Below, piece by piece: positions 1 through 9,526 of a stretch of 64,000 nt of DNA. The DNA is from Ensifer adhaerens (GTDB lineage Bacteria > Pseudomonadota > Alphaproteobacteria > Rhizobiales > Rhizobiaceae): NCBI RefSeq assembly GCF_001270265.1, contig NZ_LGAP01000001.1:930001-994000 (forward strand). Reading direction: 5' to 3'. Position 1 is the first letter of the stretch. Each line of letters starts with the position of its first letter. The notes under the pieces were generated by a model that saw only the letters and a list, made by a program, of their open reading frames with translations, ran no database searches and had not been told where the DNA came from. The translations under genes and the position numbers were made by a program.

Positions 1-319
1 ACACCGCGACGAAGCGGAACACCAGCACCGTCAGCAGCATGAACAGCAGTTCGGGGCCGTTGGCGGAAATCAACCCGCTCCAGCCCGCTTCCGGCTTCAC
101 CGTGTCGAGCAGATCGACAAGCCGGCCGACGAAATAGAAAAGCCCTGCCTCCAGCATGGCGACAAGGCCGCCAAGGATGGCCATCGCCAGAAACGGCCCC
201 TTGGCCTGACGGGCATAGAACCAGGCGAAACCCCACAGTGATTTCGGCGGCTGCAATCGCTCCCGCGGCGCAAACGGCTTGATCGAGTTCTCAAAGATGC
301 TGACGATGGCGCTGAGCAT
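1..319 (-). CDS. ABC transporter permease/ATP-binding protein, N-terminal part (runs off the window)
   Basis: Only the first 106 residues are inside the window; the gene continues past base 1. The translation starts MLSAIVSIFENSIK and holds a long hydrophobic segment at about residues 44-68, followed by an Arg/Val-rich hydrophobic stretch, the usual start of a type IV half-transporter membrane domain. It lies 120 bp downstream of a full half-transporter on the same strand. The two probably form a heterodimeric exporter, as such paired half-transporters usually do. The nucleotide-binding domain is outside the window, so substrate and activity cannot be judged. Confidence 0.8.
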   Translation of the reverse strand, partial: MLSAIVSIFENSIKPFAPRERLQPPKSLWGFAWFYARQAKGPFLAMAILGGLVAMLEAGLFYFVGRLVDLLDTVKPEAGWSGLISANGPELLFMLLTVLVFRFVAV

Positions 320-400
320 GGTTCCGATATAGGCGGTTCGGCGGCAACAGCAATCGCTTTCCGCCATCGAGCGCATTACAATTGCTTAACGTCAAGTGGC

Positions 401-430
401 AAACCCCGCCGCCTGCATGCGCGGCGGGGC
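401..430 (-). terminator. GC-rich hairpin between the two ABC half-transporter genes
   Basis: A perfect 9-bp stem, CCCCGCCGC (404-412) with GCGGCGGGG (421-429), has an 8-base loop and is followed on the minus strand by only three T residues. It sits 10 bp after the stop of the upstream ABC gene. It could be a weak terminator or attenuator that lowers expression of the second half-transporter, or an mRNA-stabilising stem. Confidence 0.4.
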
Positions 431-439
431 CGCAGCGGA

Positions 440-2293
<1,854 letters not shown>

Positions 2294-2695
2294 TGTCTTG
2301 CTCCTTCAGAGTATTTTGAAGGAAGGCGGGTATCTCTCCCCGCATTCTTTATCGTGAAAATTTCAGTCCGGAAATGCTGCCCCGCCATAGCGGGTTTGTC
2401 TTCCGGAGTTCCGGAAGCGCGCATAAATCTCTTGAAAGATAGGTCGCGGAACCGGTCAGGCCAAACGGTGGCCCATCACTCCTGGAAGGCGTGTCAACAT
2501 CAATATAGTCATCATTGCCTCCGTCGGTTCGCGTTGAAGAGGTCTTCTGTCTACCTCTATTCGCCTCGATATGCCAGATTGTCGCAGGCACTTTCTTGCC
2601 TGTTTTTTCATCGTTCGGCTGGATGTTGCCCATTCGGCACAGATTAGGGACCACAAAATCAGCACGAGCGCGGACGGCATCGGTAGGAAACGCAT
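2294..2695. other. 402-bp intergenic region between divergent ABC exporter and acetyltransferase genes
   Basis: It must hold the promoters of both divergent genes. I see no clear operator, RNA gene or repeat. Open reading frames inside it (for example 2456-2695, minus) have no recognisable family, and I do not call them. Confidence 0.5.
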
Positions 2696-3265
2696 ATGAA
2701 CGCTTCATCGACCACCCCTCCCGAACTGAAAGGGCATGGTTTCCTGCTGAGGCGCCCAATCGGTGGCGACGTCGACGCACGGCTCGCCCTTGGGCGTGAC
2801 CCGGAGATCTACCGCATGTTCGGAGGCAGCGCCTCTCCTGCCCGCTACGGGCGAGCGGACGCAGAGATGTGGCTGCAACGCACCATCGAACATCCGGCCG
2901 CCTGGATCATTGATCGCAACGGGCTCATCGGCGAAGTCAGGCTCGACAATATCAACCGGCACGACCGGCGCGCCTCCTTCGCCATCGGCATCCTCGATCC
3001 GAAACTGCTGGGCCAAGGGCTTGGCACCGCGGTCACGAAGCTTGTATTGGGCCATGCGTTCGGCGAACTCGCCCTGCATCGCATTTCGCTGCGCGTGCTT
3101 GCCTTCAACGAACGTGCGATTGCCAGCTACCGCAAATGCGGCTTCTCGATCGAGGGGCGCGAACGGGAGGCGGCACTGATCGATGGCGAATGGCACGACG
3201 ACATCATGATGGGGATTCTTGCGCACGAATTCTCCGCCGCACCAGACATGCCGCAAGGAAAGTAA
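2696..3265 (+). CDS. GNAT family N-acetyltransferase
   Basis: A 189-residue protein of the RimJ/RimL-like GNAT type. The acetyl-CoA-binding loop is visible as GQGLGT (residues 106-111), preceded by the beta strand FAIGIL and followed by a long helix, with the typical late motif RVLAFNERAIASYRKCGF. The family transfers acetyl groups from acetyl-CoA to amines of proteins, antibiotics or small metabolites; the acceptor is not predictable. It ends 6 bp before the trmL start, so the two are probably co-transcribed. Confidence 0.85.
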   Translation: MNASSTTPPELKGHGFLLRRPIGGDVDARLALGRDPEIYRMFGGSASPARYGRADAEMWLQRTIEHPAAWIIDRNGLIGEVRLDNINRHDRRASFAIGILDPKLLGQGLGTAVTKLVLGHAFGELALHRISLRVLAFNERAIASYRKCGFSIEGREREAALIDGEWHDDIMMGILAHEFSAAPDMPQGK

Positions 3266-3271
3266 ACAGAC

Positions 3272-3732
3272 GTGAGTGACCTTCGCATCGCCCTCTACCA
3301 GCCCGACATTCCCGGCAACACCGGCACGATCCTGCGCCTTGCGGCCTGCCTTGGCCTTGCCGTCGACGTCATCGACCCGGCGGCCTTCGCCTTTCCGCCC
3401 GCAATCAGAACCGCCCCGACATGGACTTTACCGCCTCGGCCCCCCCCCCCCGCCACATCAATTGGGAACGGTTCGAGGCGTGGCGTGTGCCGACGGGACG
3501 CAGGCTTGTGCTTGCCTCGACCAAGGCCGCCGTGCCCTACACCCGTTTCGAATTCCGCCCGGACGATATTCTGCTGTTCGGCCGGGAAAGCGCCGGTGTG
3601 CCAGACCATGTGCATGATCGCGCGGAAGGCCGCATCCTCATCCCGATGGCCGAGGGGCAACGGTCGCTGAATGTCGCCATGTCCGCCGCCATGATCGCCG
3701 GCGAGGCGATCCGCCAAGTCCAGTCGTTCTGA
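3272..3732 (+). pseudogene. trmL: tRNA (cytidine(34)-2'-O)-methyltransferase, frameshifted
   Basis: TrmL is a SPOUT methyltransferase that 2'-O-methylates the wobble base of tRNA-Leu isoacceptors. The N-terminus (GTG start, MSDLRIALYQPDIPGNTG) is intact in one frame. From about 3385 onward the family sequence continues in another frame (MDFTASAPPPRHINWERF, then LLFGRESAGVPD and SLNVAMSAAM) and ends at 3732. Loss of one base near the TTT run at about 3391-3394 would account for the shift. Just downstream lies a run of twelve C residues (3440-3451) where homologues read roughly Ala-Leu-Thr. Either the gene is broken or this is a sequencing/assembly error; the rest looks conserved. Confidence 0.8.
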
Positions 3733-3809
3733 CAAGCGTCGCATCATACCGTCCCTGCCCTTCCTGATGGGGGTTACGATGGCGCCACCAACGGCAGCGC
3801 CCTTCAAAT

Positions 3810-4385
3810 TCAGGCGGCCACTTCGTTATAGGGCGTCAGCTTGCGCGCCTGCTTCAATGTCCGCGCCCACCAGATGAGCCGATCCATCATCAAGAACAGT
3901 GGCGCGCGCATCTCCTCTGGCTTGTAGAGGTTGCCGGCCGCATCGAATTTCGACCAGGCCTTGGCAAACTGGACGCCGTCGCGCAGCGTTACCGCATGCA
4001 GCTCGCCAAAGACCTGCCGCAGTTGCTCGACGGCGCGGATGCCGCCCGAAGCGCCGCCATAGGAGACGAAGGCGACGGGTTTGGCATGCCAGGGCTCGTA
4101 GACTGAATCGATCAGCTCCTTCAGCGCGGCCGGGTAGCCGTGATTGTATTCCGGCGTCACCACCAGGAAGGCATCCGCCTCGGCCACCTTGCGCTCCAGC
4201 CACTCGCCGGGATTGACCGCAGCACCTACGCCACGGGACGCTCTCAGCCGCGCTGGGTCGATAACCGTGAGATTGAACACGTTCGAATCCGAAATCTCGC
4301 GGATCAGCCAATTGGCGACCGTATCGCAGAAGCGCCCCTGTCGGGCGCTGCCGTAGATCACCGCAAGCGTCATTTTCTCTGTCAT
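3810..4385 (-). CDS. NADPH-dependent FMN reductase family oxidoreductase (SoxR target)
   Basis: A 191-residue flavodoxin-fold protein. The N-terminal phosphate-binding loop GSARQGR (about residues 12-18) and the motif TPEYNHGYPAALK are those of the NADPH-dependent FMN reductase family, which reduces FMN, quinones, chromate or azo compounds. The start has an AGGAG Shine-Dalgarno. The promoter lies in the shared region with soxR and has a 19-bp spacer filled by a SoxR box, so induction by redox-cycling compounds is likely. A role in two-electron reduction of quinone-type toxins is inferred from family and regulator. Confidence 0.9.
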   Translation of the reverse strand: MTEKMTLAVIYGSARQGRFCDTVANWLIREISDSNVFNLTVIDPARLRASRGVGAAVNPGEWLERKVAEADAFLVVTPEYNHGYPAALKELIDSVYEPWHAKPVAFVSYGGASGGIRAVEQLRQVFGELHAVTLRDGVQFAKAWSKFDAAGNLYKPEEMRAPLFLMMDRLIWWARTLKQARKLTPYNEVAA

Positions 4386-4423
4386 GGGGGTCGGCTCCTT
4401 GTTGTGAATTCCATGGAGCTCAT

Positions 4424-4454
4424 GCTATAAAACCTCAACATTAGTTGAGGTCAA
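4424..4454 (-). promoter_or_regulatory. SoxR box inside a 19-bp-spaced promoter
   Basis: The sequence ACCTCAAC-ATTA-GTTGAGGT (4432-4451) is a perfect 8-bp inverted repeat and closely matches the known SoxR operator CCTCAA...TTGAGG. On the minus strand it lies between a -35-like TTGACC (4449-4454) and a -10-like TATAGC (4424-4429), exactly 19 bp apart. An overlong spacer of this kind is the hallmark of promoters that MerR-family regulators, including SoxR, activate by DNA distortion. It points at the flavin reductase gene. Confidence 0.9.
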
Positions 4455-4462
4455 TAGCTGTC

Positions 4463-4942
4463 ATGACGATTGTAAGAAACAGCGAAATGCGGCGCGAGCT
4501 GACTGTCGGCGAAGTCGCAGAACGCAGCGGTGTCGCGGTTTCTACCCTCCATTTCTATGAGGCCAAGGGACTGATCCGCAGCAATCGCAGCCGCGGCAAC
4601 CAGCGTCGCTATCCCCGCAGCGTGCTGAGGCGCGTGGCAGTGATCAAGGTCGCCCAGCGGACCGGAATTCCGCTTTCGGAAATCCAGGAGGCGCTGACGG
4701 TGCTGCCGGACGACCGGCCGCTGACGGTACAGGATTGGGCACGGCTGTCGGAGAGCTGGCGGGAGCAGCTGAACACGCGCATAGCCAGCCTGATGGCGCT
4801 GCGCGACCATCTGACGAGCTGCATCGGTTGCGGATGCCTGTCGCTCAGGGAGTGTCCGCTGCGAAATCCGCACGATGTGCTCTCGATGGAAGGCGCCGGG
4901 CCGCGGCTGATGGATGCGACGGAAGAGGACGGTCAGCCCTAG
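4463..4942 (+). CDS. soxR: Redox-sensitive transcriptional regulator SoxR
   Basis: This 159-residue MerR-family activator has an N-terminal winged helix (about residues 14-55, with TVGEVAERSGVAVSTLHFYE) and a dimerisation helix. The [2Fe-2S] cluster cysteines are C120, C123, C125 and C131, the CX2CXCX5C pattern specific to SoxR. Oxidation of the cluster by redox-cycling drugs activates the protein. The upstream in-frame TTG at 4445 lies inside the SoxR box, so the ATG at 4463 is the better start. No SoxS gene is seen; in most non-enteric bacteria SoxR acts directly on oxidoreductase or pump genes, which fits the divergent neighbour. Confidence 0.95.
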   Translation: MTIVRNSEMRRELTVGEVAERSGVAVSTLHFYEAKGLIRSNRSRGNQRRYPRSVLRRVAVIKVAQRTGIPLSEIQEALTVLPDDRPLTVQDWARLSESWREQLNTRIASLMALRDHLTSCIGCGCLSLRECPLRNPHDVLSMEGAGPRLMDATEEDGQP

Positions 4943-5058
4943 GACGCATTGCGGCCGCGTGGCGGCAATTGGGCAAGCGCCACCATGCTTGCTAACGTGC
5001 CGAAGGAAAACAAAATGGCGATCGTCATAGCCCAGCGATTGCCGGCCGAGCCGGGGCG

Positions 5059-5319
5059 TCAGTCGGCGGTCGGCAATCGGCGCATGGTGAATTCGATCTC
5101 GTCGCCGTCGAGCTGGCGCCAGCTTTCCACCTCGGTCCAATAGGCGGCTTTCGGCCAGGTATCGAACCATTCGCGGGCCTTGGCGCGGGCAGCACTTCGA
5201 TCGAGCCGAAAGGTTTCACGCACGAAAAGGCCATCGCCTCGTGTCGGATTGTCCCGGCGATGCCGGGCGATCTGGCGCCGCAAACCATCAAGCGGCGGAC
5301 CTGCGGGTATTCTTGCCAT
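5059..5319 (-). CDS. Small conserved hypothetical protein
   Basis: An 86-residue soluble protein, rich in Arg and Trp, starting MARIPAGPPLDGLRR. An AGAGG element sits about 8 nt before this ATG, which I prefer over an in-frame start at 5400 that lacks one. It has no signal peptide or membrane segment and no motif I recognise. The conserved look of the C-terminal half (WFDTWPKAAYWTEVESW, then DGDEIEFTMRRLP) and the coding-like composition argue that it is real. It is divergent from hemF. Confidence 0.6.
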   Translation of the reverse strand: MARIPAGPPLDGLRRQIARHRRDNPTRGDGLFVRETFRLDRSAARAKAREWFDTWPKAAYWTEVESWRQLDGDEIEFTMRRLPTAD

Positions 5320-5513
5320 GGGCCATACCTCTGGAGGTAAAGATAGTGTGAGTATCGGGCCATTGCGAGTCCGTTTTACACTGCCCAGCCGATGCGGCAC
5401 ACTGGCCCGATGACCCGACCGCCGTTGCCAATCTGGCGGAAATATGAACTGTGGCGCACATCAACGAATCGGCGGCTTTCCGGCGCGCAAAGCCGCGAAC
5501 AGGACAAATTTTC

Positions 5514-6425
5514 ATGGAACGACCGCAACTACCCCAGGGGCTGCCTGCCGATATCGAAGACAAGAAGGCTGCAGCCAGGGCCTGGTTCGAAAGCCTGCGC
5601 GATACGATCTGCGCCGCGTTCGAGGCTGTCGAAGATGATCTGACCGGCCCCTTGTCGGACCGTGAACCGGGCCGCTTCGTCGGCAAGGAGTGGAGCCGAG
5701 ACGGCGGCGAAGGCGGCGGCGGCCGCATGTCGATGATGGAAGGCCGTGTCTTCGAGAAGGTCGGCGTTCACACCTCGACCGTGTTCGGCGAATTCTCGCC
5801 CGAATTCCGCGAGCAGATCCCGGGCGCCAGCGAAGACCCACGTTTCTGGGCGTCGGGCATCTCGCTGATCGCGCATCCCGTGAACCCCAACGTTCCGGCC
5901 GTGCACATGAACACCCGCATGGTCGTCACCACCAGCAACTGGTTCGGCGGCGGCGCCGACCTGACGCCGGTGCTCGACCGCCGCCGCGTCATGACCGACC
6001 CGGACACCCAGCTGTTCCACCGCGCCATGGAGATCACCTGCAACCGACACGCGGTCGCGGATCACGCCAGGTTCAAGCAATGGTGCGACGACTACTTCTT
6101 CCTGAAGCACCGCAACGAGCCGCGCGGTACCGGCGGCATTTTCTACGATTGGCTTCAGTCTCCGGCCGAGCAAGGCGGCTGGGAAGCGGACTTCGCCTTC
6201 ACCCGTGACCTCGGCAAGGCGTTCGCGCTCGTCTACCCCAAGATCGTGCGCACCAATTTCAACACGCCATGGACCGAGGAGGATCGCGACGAGCAACTCG
6301 TTCGTCGCGGCCGCTATGTCGAGTTCAACCTGCTCTACGATCGCGGCACCATCTTCGGCCTCAAGACCGGCGGCAACGTCGAGTCGATTCTTTCGTCCCT
6401 GCCCCCGGTCGTACGCTGGCCCTAG
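5514..6425 (+). CDS. hemF: Oxygen-dependent coproporphyrinogen-III oxidase
   Basis: HemF catalyses the aerobic oxidative decarboxylation of coproporphyrinogen III to protoporphyrinogen IX in haem synthesis. The 303-residue product has the family's conserved blocks: [44 protein letters not shown] and the C-terminal [23 protein letters not shown]. The reading frame is open from 5451, but the ATG at 5514 ([11 protein letters not shown]) matches the usual length. It stands alone. The stop codon overlaps the start of a RIME-like repeat. I found no clear Fnr or Irr box upstream by eye. Confidence 0.95.
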   Translation: MERPQLPQGLPADIEDKKAAARAWFESLRDTICAAFEAVEDDLTGPLSDREPGRFVGKEWSRDGGEGGGGRMSMMEGRVFEKVGVHTSTVFGEFSPEFREQIPGASEDPRFWASGISLIAHPVNPNVPAVHMNTRMVVTTSNWFGGGADLTPVLDRRRVMTDPDTQLFHRAMEITCNRHAVADHARFKQWCDDYFFLKHRNEPRGTGGIFYDWLQSPAEQGGWEADFAFTRDLGKAFALVYPKIVRTNFNTPWTEEDRDEQLVRRGRYVEFNLLYDRGTIFGLKTGGNVESILSSLPPVVRWP

Positions 6426-6520
6426 AGTATTTCCAGGAAAAGTGCGAAGTGGTTTTCCTACAGGAAATGCTTAAGAACAAGGAGATAGAGCGTTTCTGCT
6501 GCGAGCCGGAAACGCTCTAG
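6423..6520. repeat. RIME-like intergenic repeat, type A copy 1
   Basis: A roughly 98-bp element beginning with the hemF stop codon. It shares with the copy at 7153-7254 the blocks TTTCCAG(G/A)AAAAGTGCGAAG, GGTTTTCC..CAGGAAAT and GAGATAGAGCG. Its 3' end folds as AGAGCGTTTC...GAAACGCTCT. It resembles the short mosaic elements described in Sinorhizobium. Probable role: transcript 3'-end structure or a non-autonomous repeat. Confidence 0.75.
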
Positions 6521-6542
6521 CGAGCCTGAAGGTGCGCAGGCG

Positions 6543-6719
6543 TCATTTGCAGATGCGCACCTTCTTGATCACCACCCTGCCATAGGCGCCGTAGGTCTTC
6601 ACCGTCTTGACGACGCAGGTCTGTCGCTGGCCATAGCTGTAGTTGCCGGCTTTTGCCGGCATGGCGATAGCAAGGACGGTCGTCATCGCAAGTGCGACGG
6701 CGAGGAAAGAATGACGCAT
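6543..6719 (-). CDS. Small secreted cationic peptide precursor
   Basis: A 58-residue precursor, MRHSFLAVALAMTTVLA...AKA, with a clear signal peptide (cleavage predicted after residue 24). The mature part of about 34 residues has two Cys, many Lys/Arg and Tyr, and a C-terminal block VVIKKVRICK. A GGGGAA element precedes the start. I recall similar tails ending in KKVRVC(R/K) in small exported rhizobial proteins, but no function is known to me. Two Cys could form one disulfide in the periplasm. The gene lies divergent from the BON gene with about 155 bp between them. Confidence 0.65.
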   Translation of the reverse strand: MRHSFLAVALAMTTVLAIAMPAKAGNYSYGQRQTCVVKTVKTYGAYGRVVIKKVRICK

Positions 6720-6875
6720 GGATGGTTCCCCGTTCGAATTCTGCGGCCAGGAATGACGTGCGATCCGCATGTGCGACCGATCGCATGAAAGCCAGGTTCG
6801 CGCTGTTTCGATTGGAACACCTGAACAAATGGCCGAGCGCAGCGTTGTCTTTCCACCAAGGAAAGAGGCCGGACG

Positions 6876-7148
6876 ATGATCTTCAAGAAGCGCACATTCC
6901 ACGGCATTGAGCCGGAACGCAGCACGGGGGACCACCCCGCCGAACTCGAACGCCGCGTCGCGCACGGACTGGCCGTGACGCCGGGACTCGATGCAGCCGA
7001 CGTCACCGTCGTCTGCAAGGGAAATACGATCGTGTTGGCCGGCCATGTCGCCACGACAGCTGAAATCGCCCGCGCGGAAGAAGCCGCAAGGCTGACGGAA
7101 GGGGTGGCGGAGGTGGTCAACCGCATCGAGGCGGCAGAGATCAGATAG
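6876..7148 (+). CDS. BON domain-containing protein
   Basis: A 90-residue protein whose residues about 22-86 form one BON domain (LERRVAHGLAVTPGLDAADV, then VLAGHV and EGVAEVVNRIEA). BON domains are small lipid- or surface-binding modules in osmotic-shock proteins such as OsmY. This one has no signal peptide, so it is either cytoplasmic or uses another route. It is followed within 5 bp by a RIME-like repeat. A role in envelope stress is only suggested by family. Confidence 0.8.
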   Translation: MIFKKRTFHGIEPERSTGDHPAELERRVAHGLAVTPGLDAADVTVVCKGNTIVLAGHVATTAEIARAEEAARLTEGVAEVVNRIEAAEIR

Positions 7149-7152
7149 ATCT

Positions 7153-7254
7153 GACGCGTTTCCAGAAAAAGTGCGAAGCGTTTTCCGTCAGGAAATACGT
7201 AAAAACAAAGAGATAGAGCGTTTCCGCGGCTCCGTCTGAACCGGAAAACGCTCT
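7153..7254. repeat. RIME-like intergenic repeat, type A copy 2
   Basis: A roughly 102-bp element closely related to the one at 6423-6520. It ends in a palindrome AGAGCGTTT...AAACGCTCT and directly abuts a second, different palindromic repeat at 7255, so the pair forms a mosaic in the space between the BON gene and the lipid-transport operon. Confidence 0.75.
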
Positions 7255-7358
7255 ACAGCGCCGCGCGTCTTATCAGACGCGCAAAGGACGCTGTAGCACT
7301 TTGAACTGCTGCATGTTTTGTCCTGAAATCGGCTACGATTTAAGGAAACATGCAGTAG
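7255..7358. repeat. RIME1-like repeat, type B copy 1
   Basis: A 104-bp element made of two large palindromes: ACAGCG..GCGCGTCT/AGACGCGC..CGCTGT, then CTGCATGTTTT.../...ACATGCAG. A second copy with compensatory changes lies at 37752-37856. The two-palindrome layout and size match what I recall of RIME1 from Sinorhizobium meliloti. It ends 1 bp before the stop codon of the lipoprotein gene and probably forms the transcript end there. Confidence 0.8.
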
Positions 7359-7359
7359 G

Positions 7360-7935
7360 TCAAATAGAGCTGAGTGTCCAGCCGACGATCTCAGCTACAA
7401 CAGTCGCGAAGGCCTGGTCGAGTGCCCTCACGAAGGCCGGGTTGTCAGTGCCCTTCACGCCTGCAGTCGCGCGGAACGCCTTCTGTACGCGCACCGTGCC
7501 GTTCCGGTCATTGACGATCTTCGCAAAGATCTCGACCACCGCCGTGTCGGCGCCTTGCGTCGATATCTCGAAGGACCGGATATCACTGATCACCTGATAA
7601 TCGATCGCCAGCCCCTGGCCTGGCTTGCCGACGCCGCCGACCTTGCCTGAGTTTTCGAACGCCTGAACCAGCTTCGCCTGCACGATGCGCGGCAGACGGT
7701 CGCTCCATTGCGCCTTGGAGAGATACTGCAACTCCGAGCCGGAAAGGCGGATGACGACCTGGTCGCCGTCGAGCGCCTTCAGAGCCGTCGGTTCCGGCAC
7801 GAGGATCTGCTTGTTGGTCGCTGCACGTCCTTCGACGACGGGCGAAGCGGAAAGGCTGAACGTGTCGTTGACGGCGGCACGGGTCCCGCATCCCGCCAAC
7901 AAGACAGCCAGCGTGAAGACCAGGGCAGAGCGCAT
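7360..7935 (-). CDS. ABC-type transport auxiliary lipoprotein (Mla/PqiC-like)
   Basis: A 191-residue predicted outer-membrane lipoprotein: the signal peptide MRSALVFTLAVLLAGC ends in the lipobox LAGC. The body resembles the ABC_trans_aux/PqiC family (VVIRLSGSELQYLSKAQWSDRLPR, VQAKLVQAFENSG, then IDYQVISDIRSFEI). Such proteins form the outer-membrane end of MCE-type lipid transport complexes. In-frame starts also exist at 7944 and 7977. It is the last gene of the mlaE-mlaF-mlaD operon and takes the position where enteric systems have other partners. Confidence 0.8.
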   Translation of the reverse strand: MRSALVFTLAVLLAGCGTRAAVNDTFSLSASPVVEGRAATNKQILVPEPTALKALDGDQVVIRLSGSELQYLSKAQWSDRLPRIVQAKLVQAFENSGKVGGVGKPGQGLAIDYQVISDIRSFEISTQGADTAVVEIFAKIVNDRNGTVRVQKAFRATAGVKGTDNPAFVRALDQAFATVVAEIVGWTLSSI

Positions 7936-8071
7936 CGCTCCCATCTCACGCACACACACCAGCCCCGAAAAATTCATACTGCCCAAACCCTTGTCCAATA
8001 CGCAGCACCTTAGAGCGCTCTCTTTAATGAAAGCAACCCGCCCGGCCCCACGCCGGCTTTGTCTACCCGAC

Positions 8072-9442
8072 TCAGCGTCGGGTGCGACCATCGTATTGTT
8101 TGACAGTTTCGCCGCCGAACAAGAGGCGCTGCGGATTTTTGTCGAATGTCGAGATCGTATTCTCGAGGCTCTGTACGGTGCGGCGCGTATCGGTCACCAG
8201 CGCCTCGACATCGCGAAGACCGGAGCCCGAGAAGCGCTTCAGATTGTCGGCGATCGGGCCGATCTGGGCGTTGAGGTTGTCGGCCATCTTGCGGAACGAT
8301 TCGAGCGTCGTGCGCGCCTCGGCCGAAAGCGACGGCGCATCGGCATCACCGAGGAAGCCGTCCACCTTGACGAGAATGCTGTCGACCCGGTTCGAGGCAG
8401 CATTCAGCTTGCTCGCCATCTGCGTAACGTCAGTGATCGTGCGATCGATGTCCTGCTGGCGCGCGGTGATCTTTTCGGCAAATTGCGTGATGTTGGCGAC
8501 CGCCTTGCGGGCGTCGGCGCTGGCCGCCGAAATGTCGTTGACGACCAACTCGACCTTCTGCTTGTCGACGGCAGCCACCAGCGTATCGACGCGCTCGAGC
8601 GTCTTTTGCGCATTCTTGCCGAACTGGTCATAGGTCTCGACCGTGCGCTTGAACGCCGCGATGGTTTCGGAAACTCCGCCCGAGGCGGCCTTCAGGTCGT
8701 TGCTCAACTGCTCGACGTTGCTGACGATATGATCGATCTTCTTCGGATCCACCGACTTCACCAGCACATCGGCCGAGGCCAGCGTCGAATCGAGCTTCTT
8801 CGACGCGGCATTGATTGATGCCGAAAGCTCGGTCACGCTTTTCAGGAAGTCGTCAATCGCGCCGGAATTGTCGGCAAGCGCCTTGGAGAATTTCTCGGCA
8901 TTGCCGATCGTGCCCGTCAGCGGCCCGCGCACATCCTTGACGAAACCCTGGATGTCGGCGATTGCATCGTTGGCGCGGTCCATGATCGCGTCCGCCGTCG
9001 CGAGCAGGCTCGTGACGCTCGACTGGTCCGCGAGGATACGGGCCTGCGTGCCCTTCTCAAGCGCGCTGCGCAGAATGTTCTCGTCGCCCTTGTTACCGCC
9101 GCTGAGCTCGATATAGGCGGCACCCGTCAGTCCCTGCACTTCCAGCGTCGCCTTGGTCGATCTCAGCACCGGCGCATCGATCGAGACTTCGGTCACCGCG
9201 ATAGAGTAGCGCGGATCGTTGGCGTCGATCGCCAGATTGCGCACCGAACCGACGGGAATGCCGTTGAAGCGGACCGGAGAACCGACGGAGAGCCCGTTGG
9301 CGGAGCCGGGAATATTGACGACCAGCTCGACCATTTCGCCGCTGCGGCCATATTGCGACATCCAGTAGACGAAGCCGAAGGCCGCCGCGATCACGAACAC
9401 CGTGAAGAAGCCGACAATGGCGTAATTCGCTTTAGTTTCCAT
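8072..9442 (-). CDS. mlaD: MCE/MlaD family lipid transport substrate-binding protein
   Basis: A 456-residue periplasmic protein anchored by one N-terminal helix (about residues 7-29), followed by an MCE domain (about 38-117, with GLSVGSPVRFNGIPVGSV). The long remaining part is helical and repetitive, rich in Ala, Asp, Ser and Lys, consistent with a coiled-coil needle like that of longer MCE proteins. Enteric MlaD is only about 180 residues, so this belongs to the long type. It works with the ATPase and permease encoded just upstream in moving phospholipids between membranes. Confidence 0.9.
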   Translation of the reverse strand: METKANYAIVGFFTVFVIAAAFGFVYWMSQYGRSGEMVELVVNIPGSANGLSVGSPVRFNGIPVGSVRNLAIDANDPRYSIAVTEVSIDAPVLRSTKATLEVQGLTGAAYIELSGGNKGDENILRSALEKGTQARILADQSSVTSLLATADAIMDRANDAIADIQGFVKDVRGPLTGTIGNAEKFSKALADNSGAIDDFLKSVTELSASINAASKKLDSTLASADVLVKSVDPKKIDHIVSNVEQLSNDLKAASGGVSETIAAFKRTVETYDQFGKNAQKTLERVDTLVAAVDKQKVELVVNDISAASADARKAVANITQFAEKITARQQDIDRTITDVTQMASKLNAASNRVDSILVKVDGFLGDADAPSLSAEARTTLESFRKMADNLNAQIGPIADNLKRFSGSGLRDVEALVTDTRRTVQSLENTISTFDKNPQRLLFGGETVKQYDGRTRR

Positions 9443-9526
9443 TCGTTCCGACTACCTCAGTGGCCGTCCTACCGGCCGTTCTTCTGCTCAGGACACCCAT
9501 GGGACAGTCCGACGGGCACCCTGCCG

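Noticed and set aside
2456-2695. 79-codon minus-strand frame in the ABC/acetyltransferase gap
   Set aside because: Begins with a hydrophobic stretch but has no Shine-Dalgarno support or family; it overlaps the promoter region.
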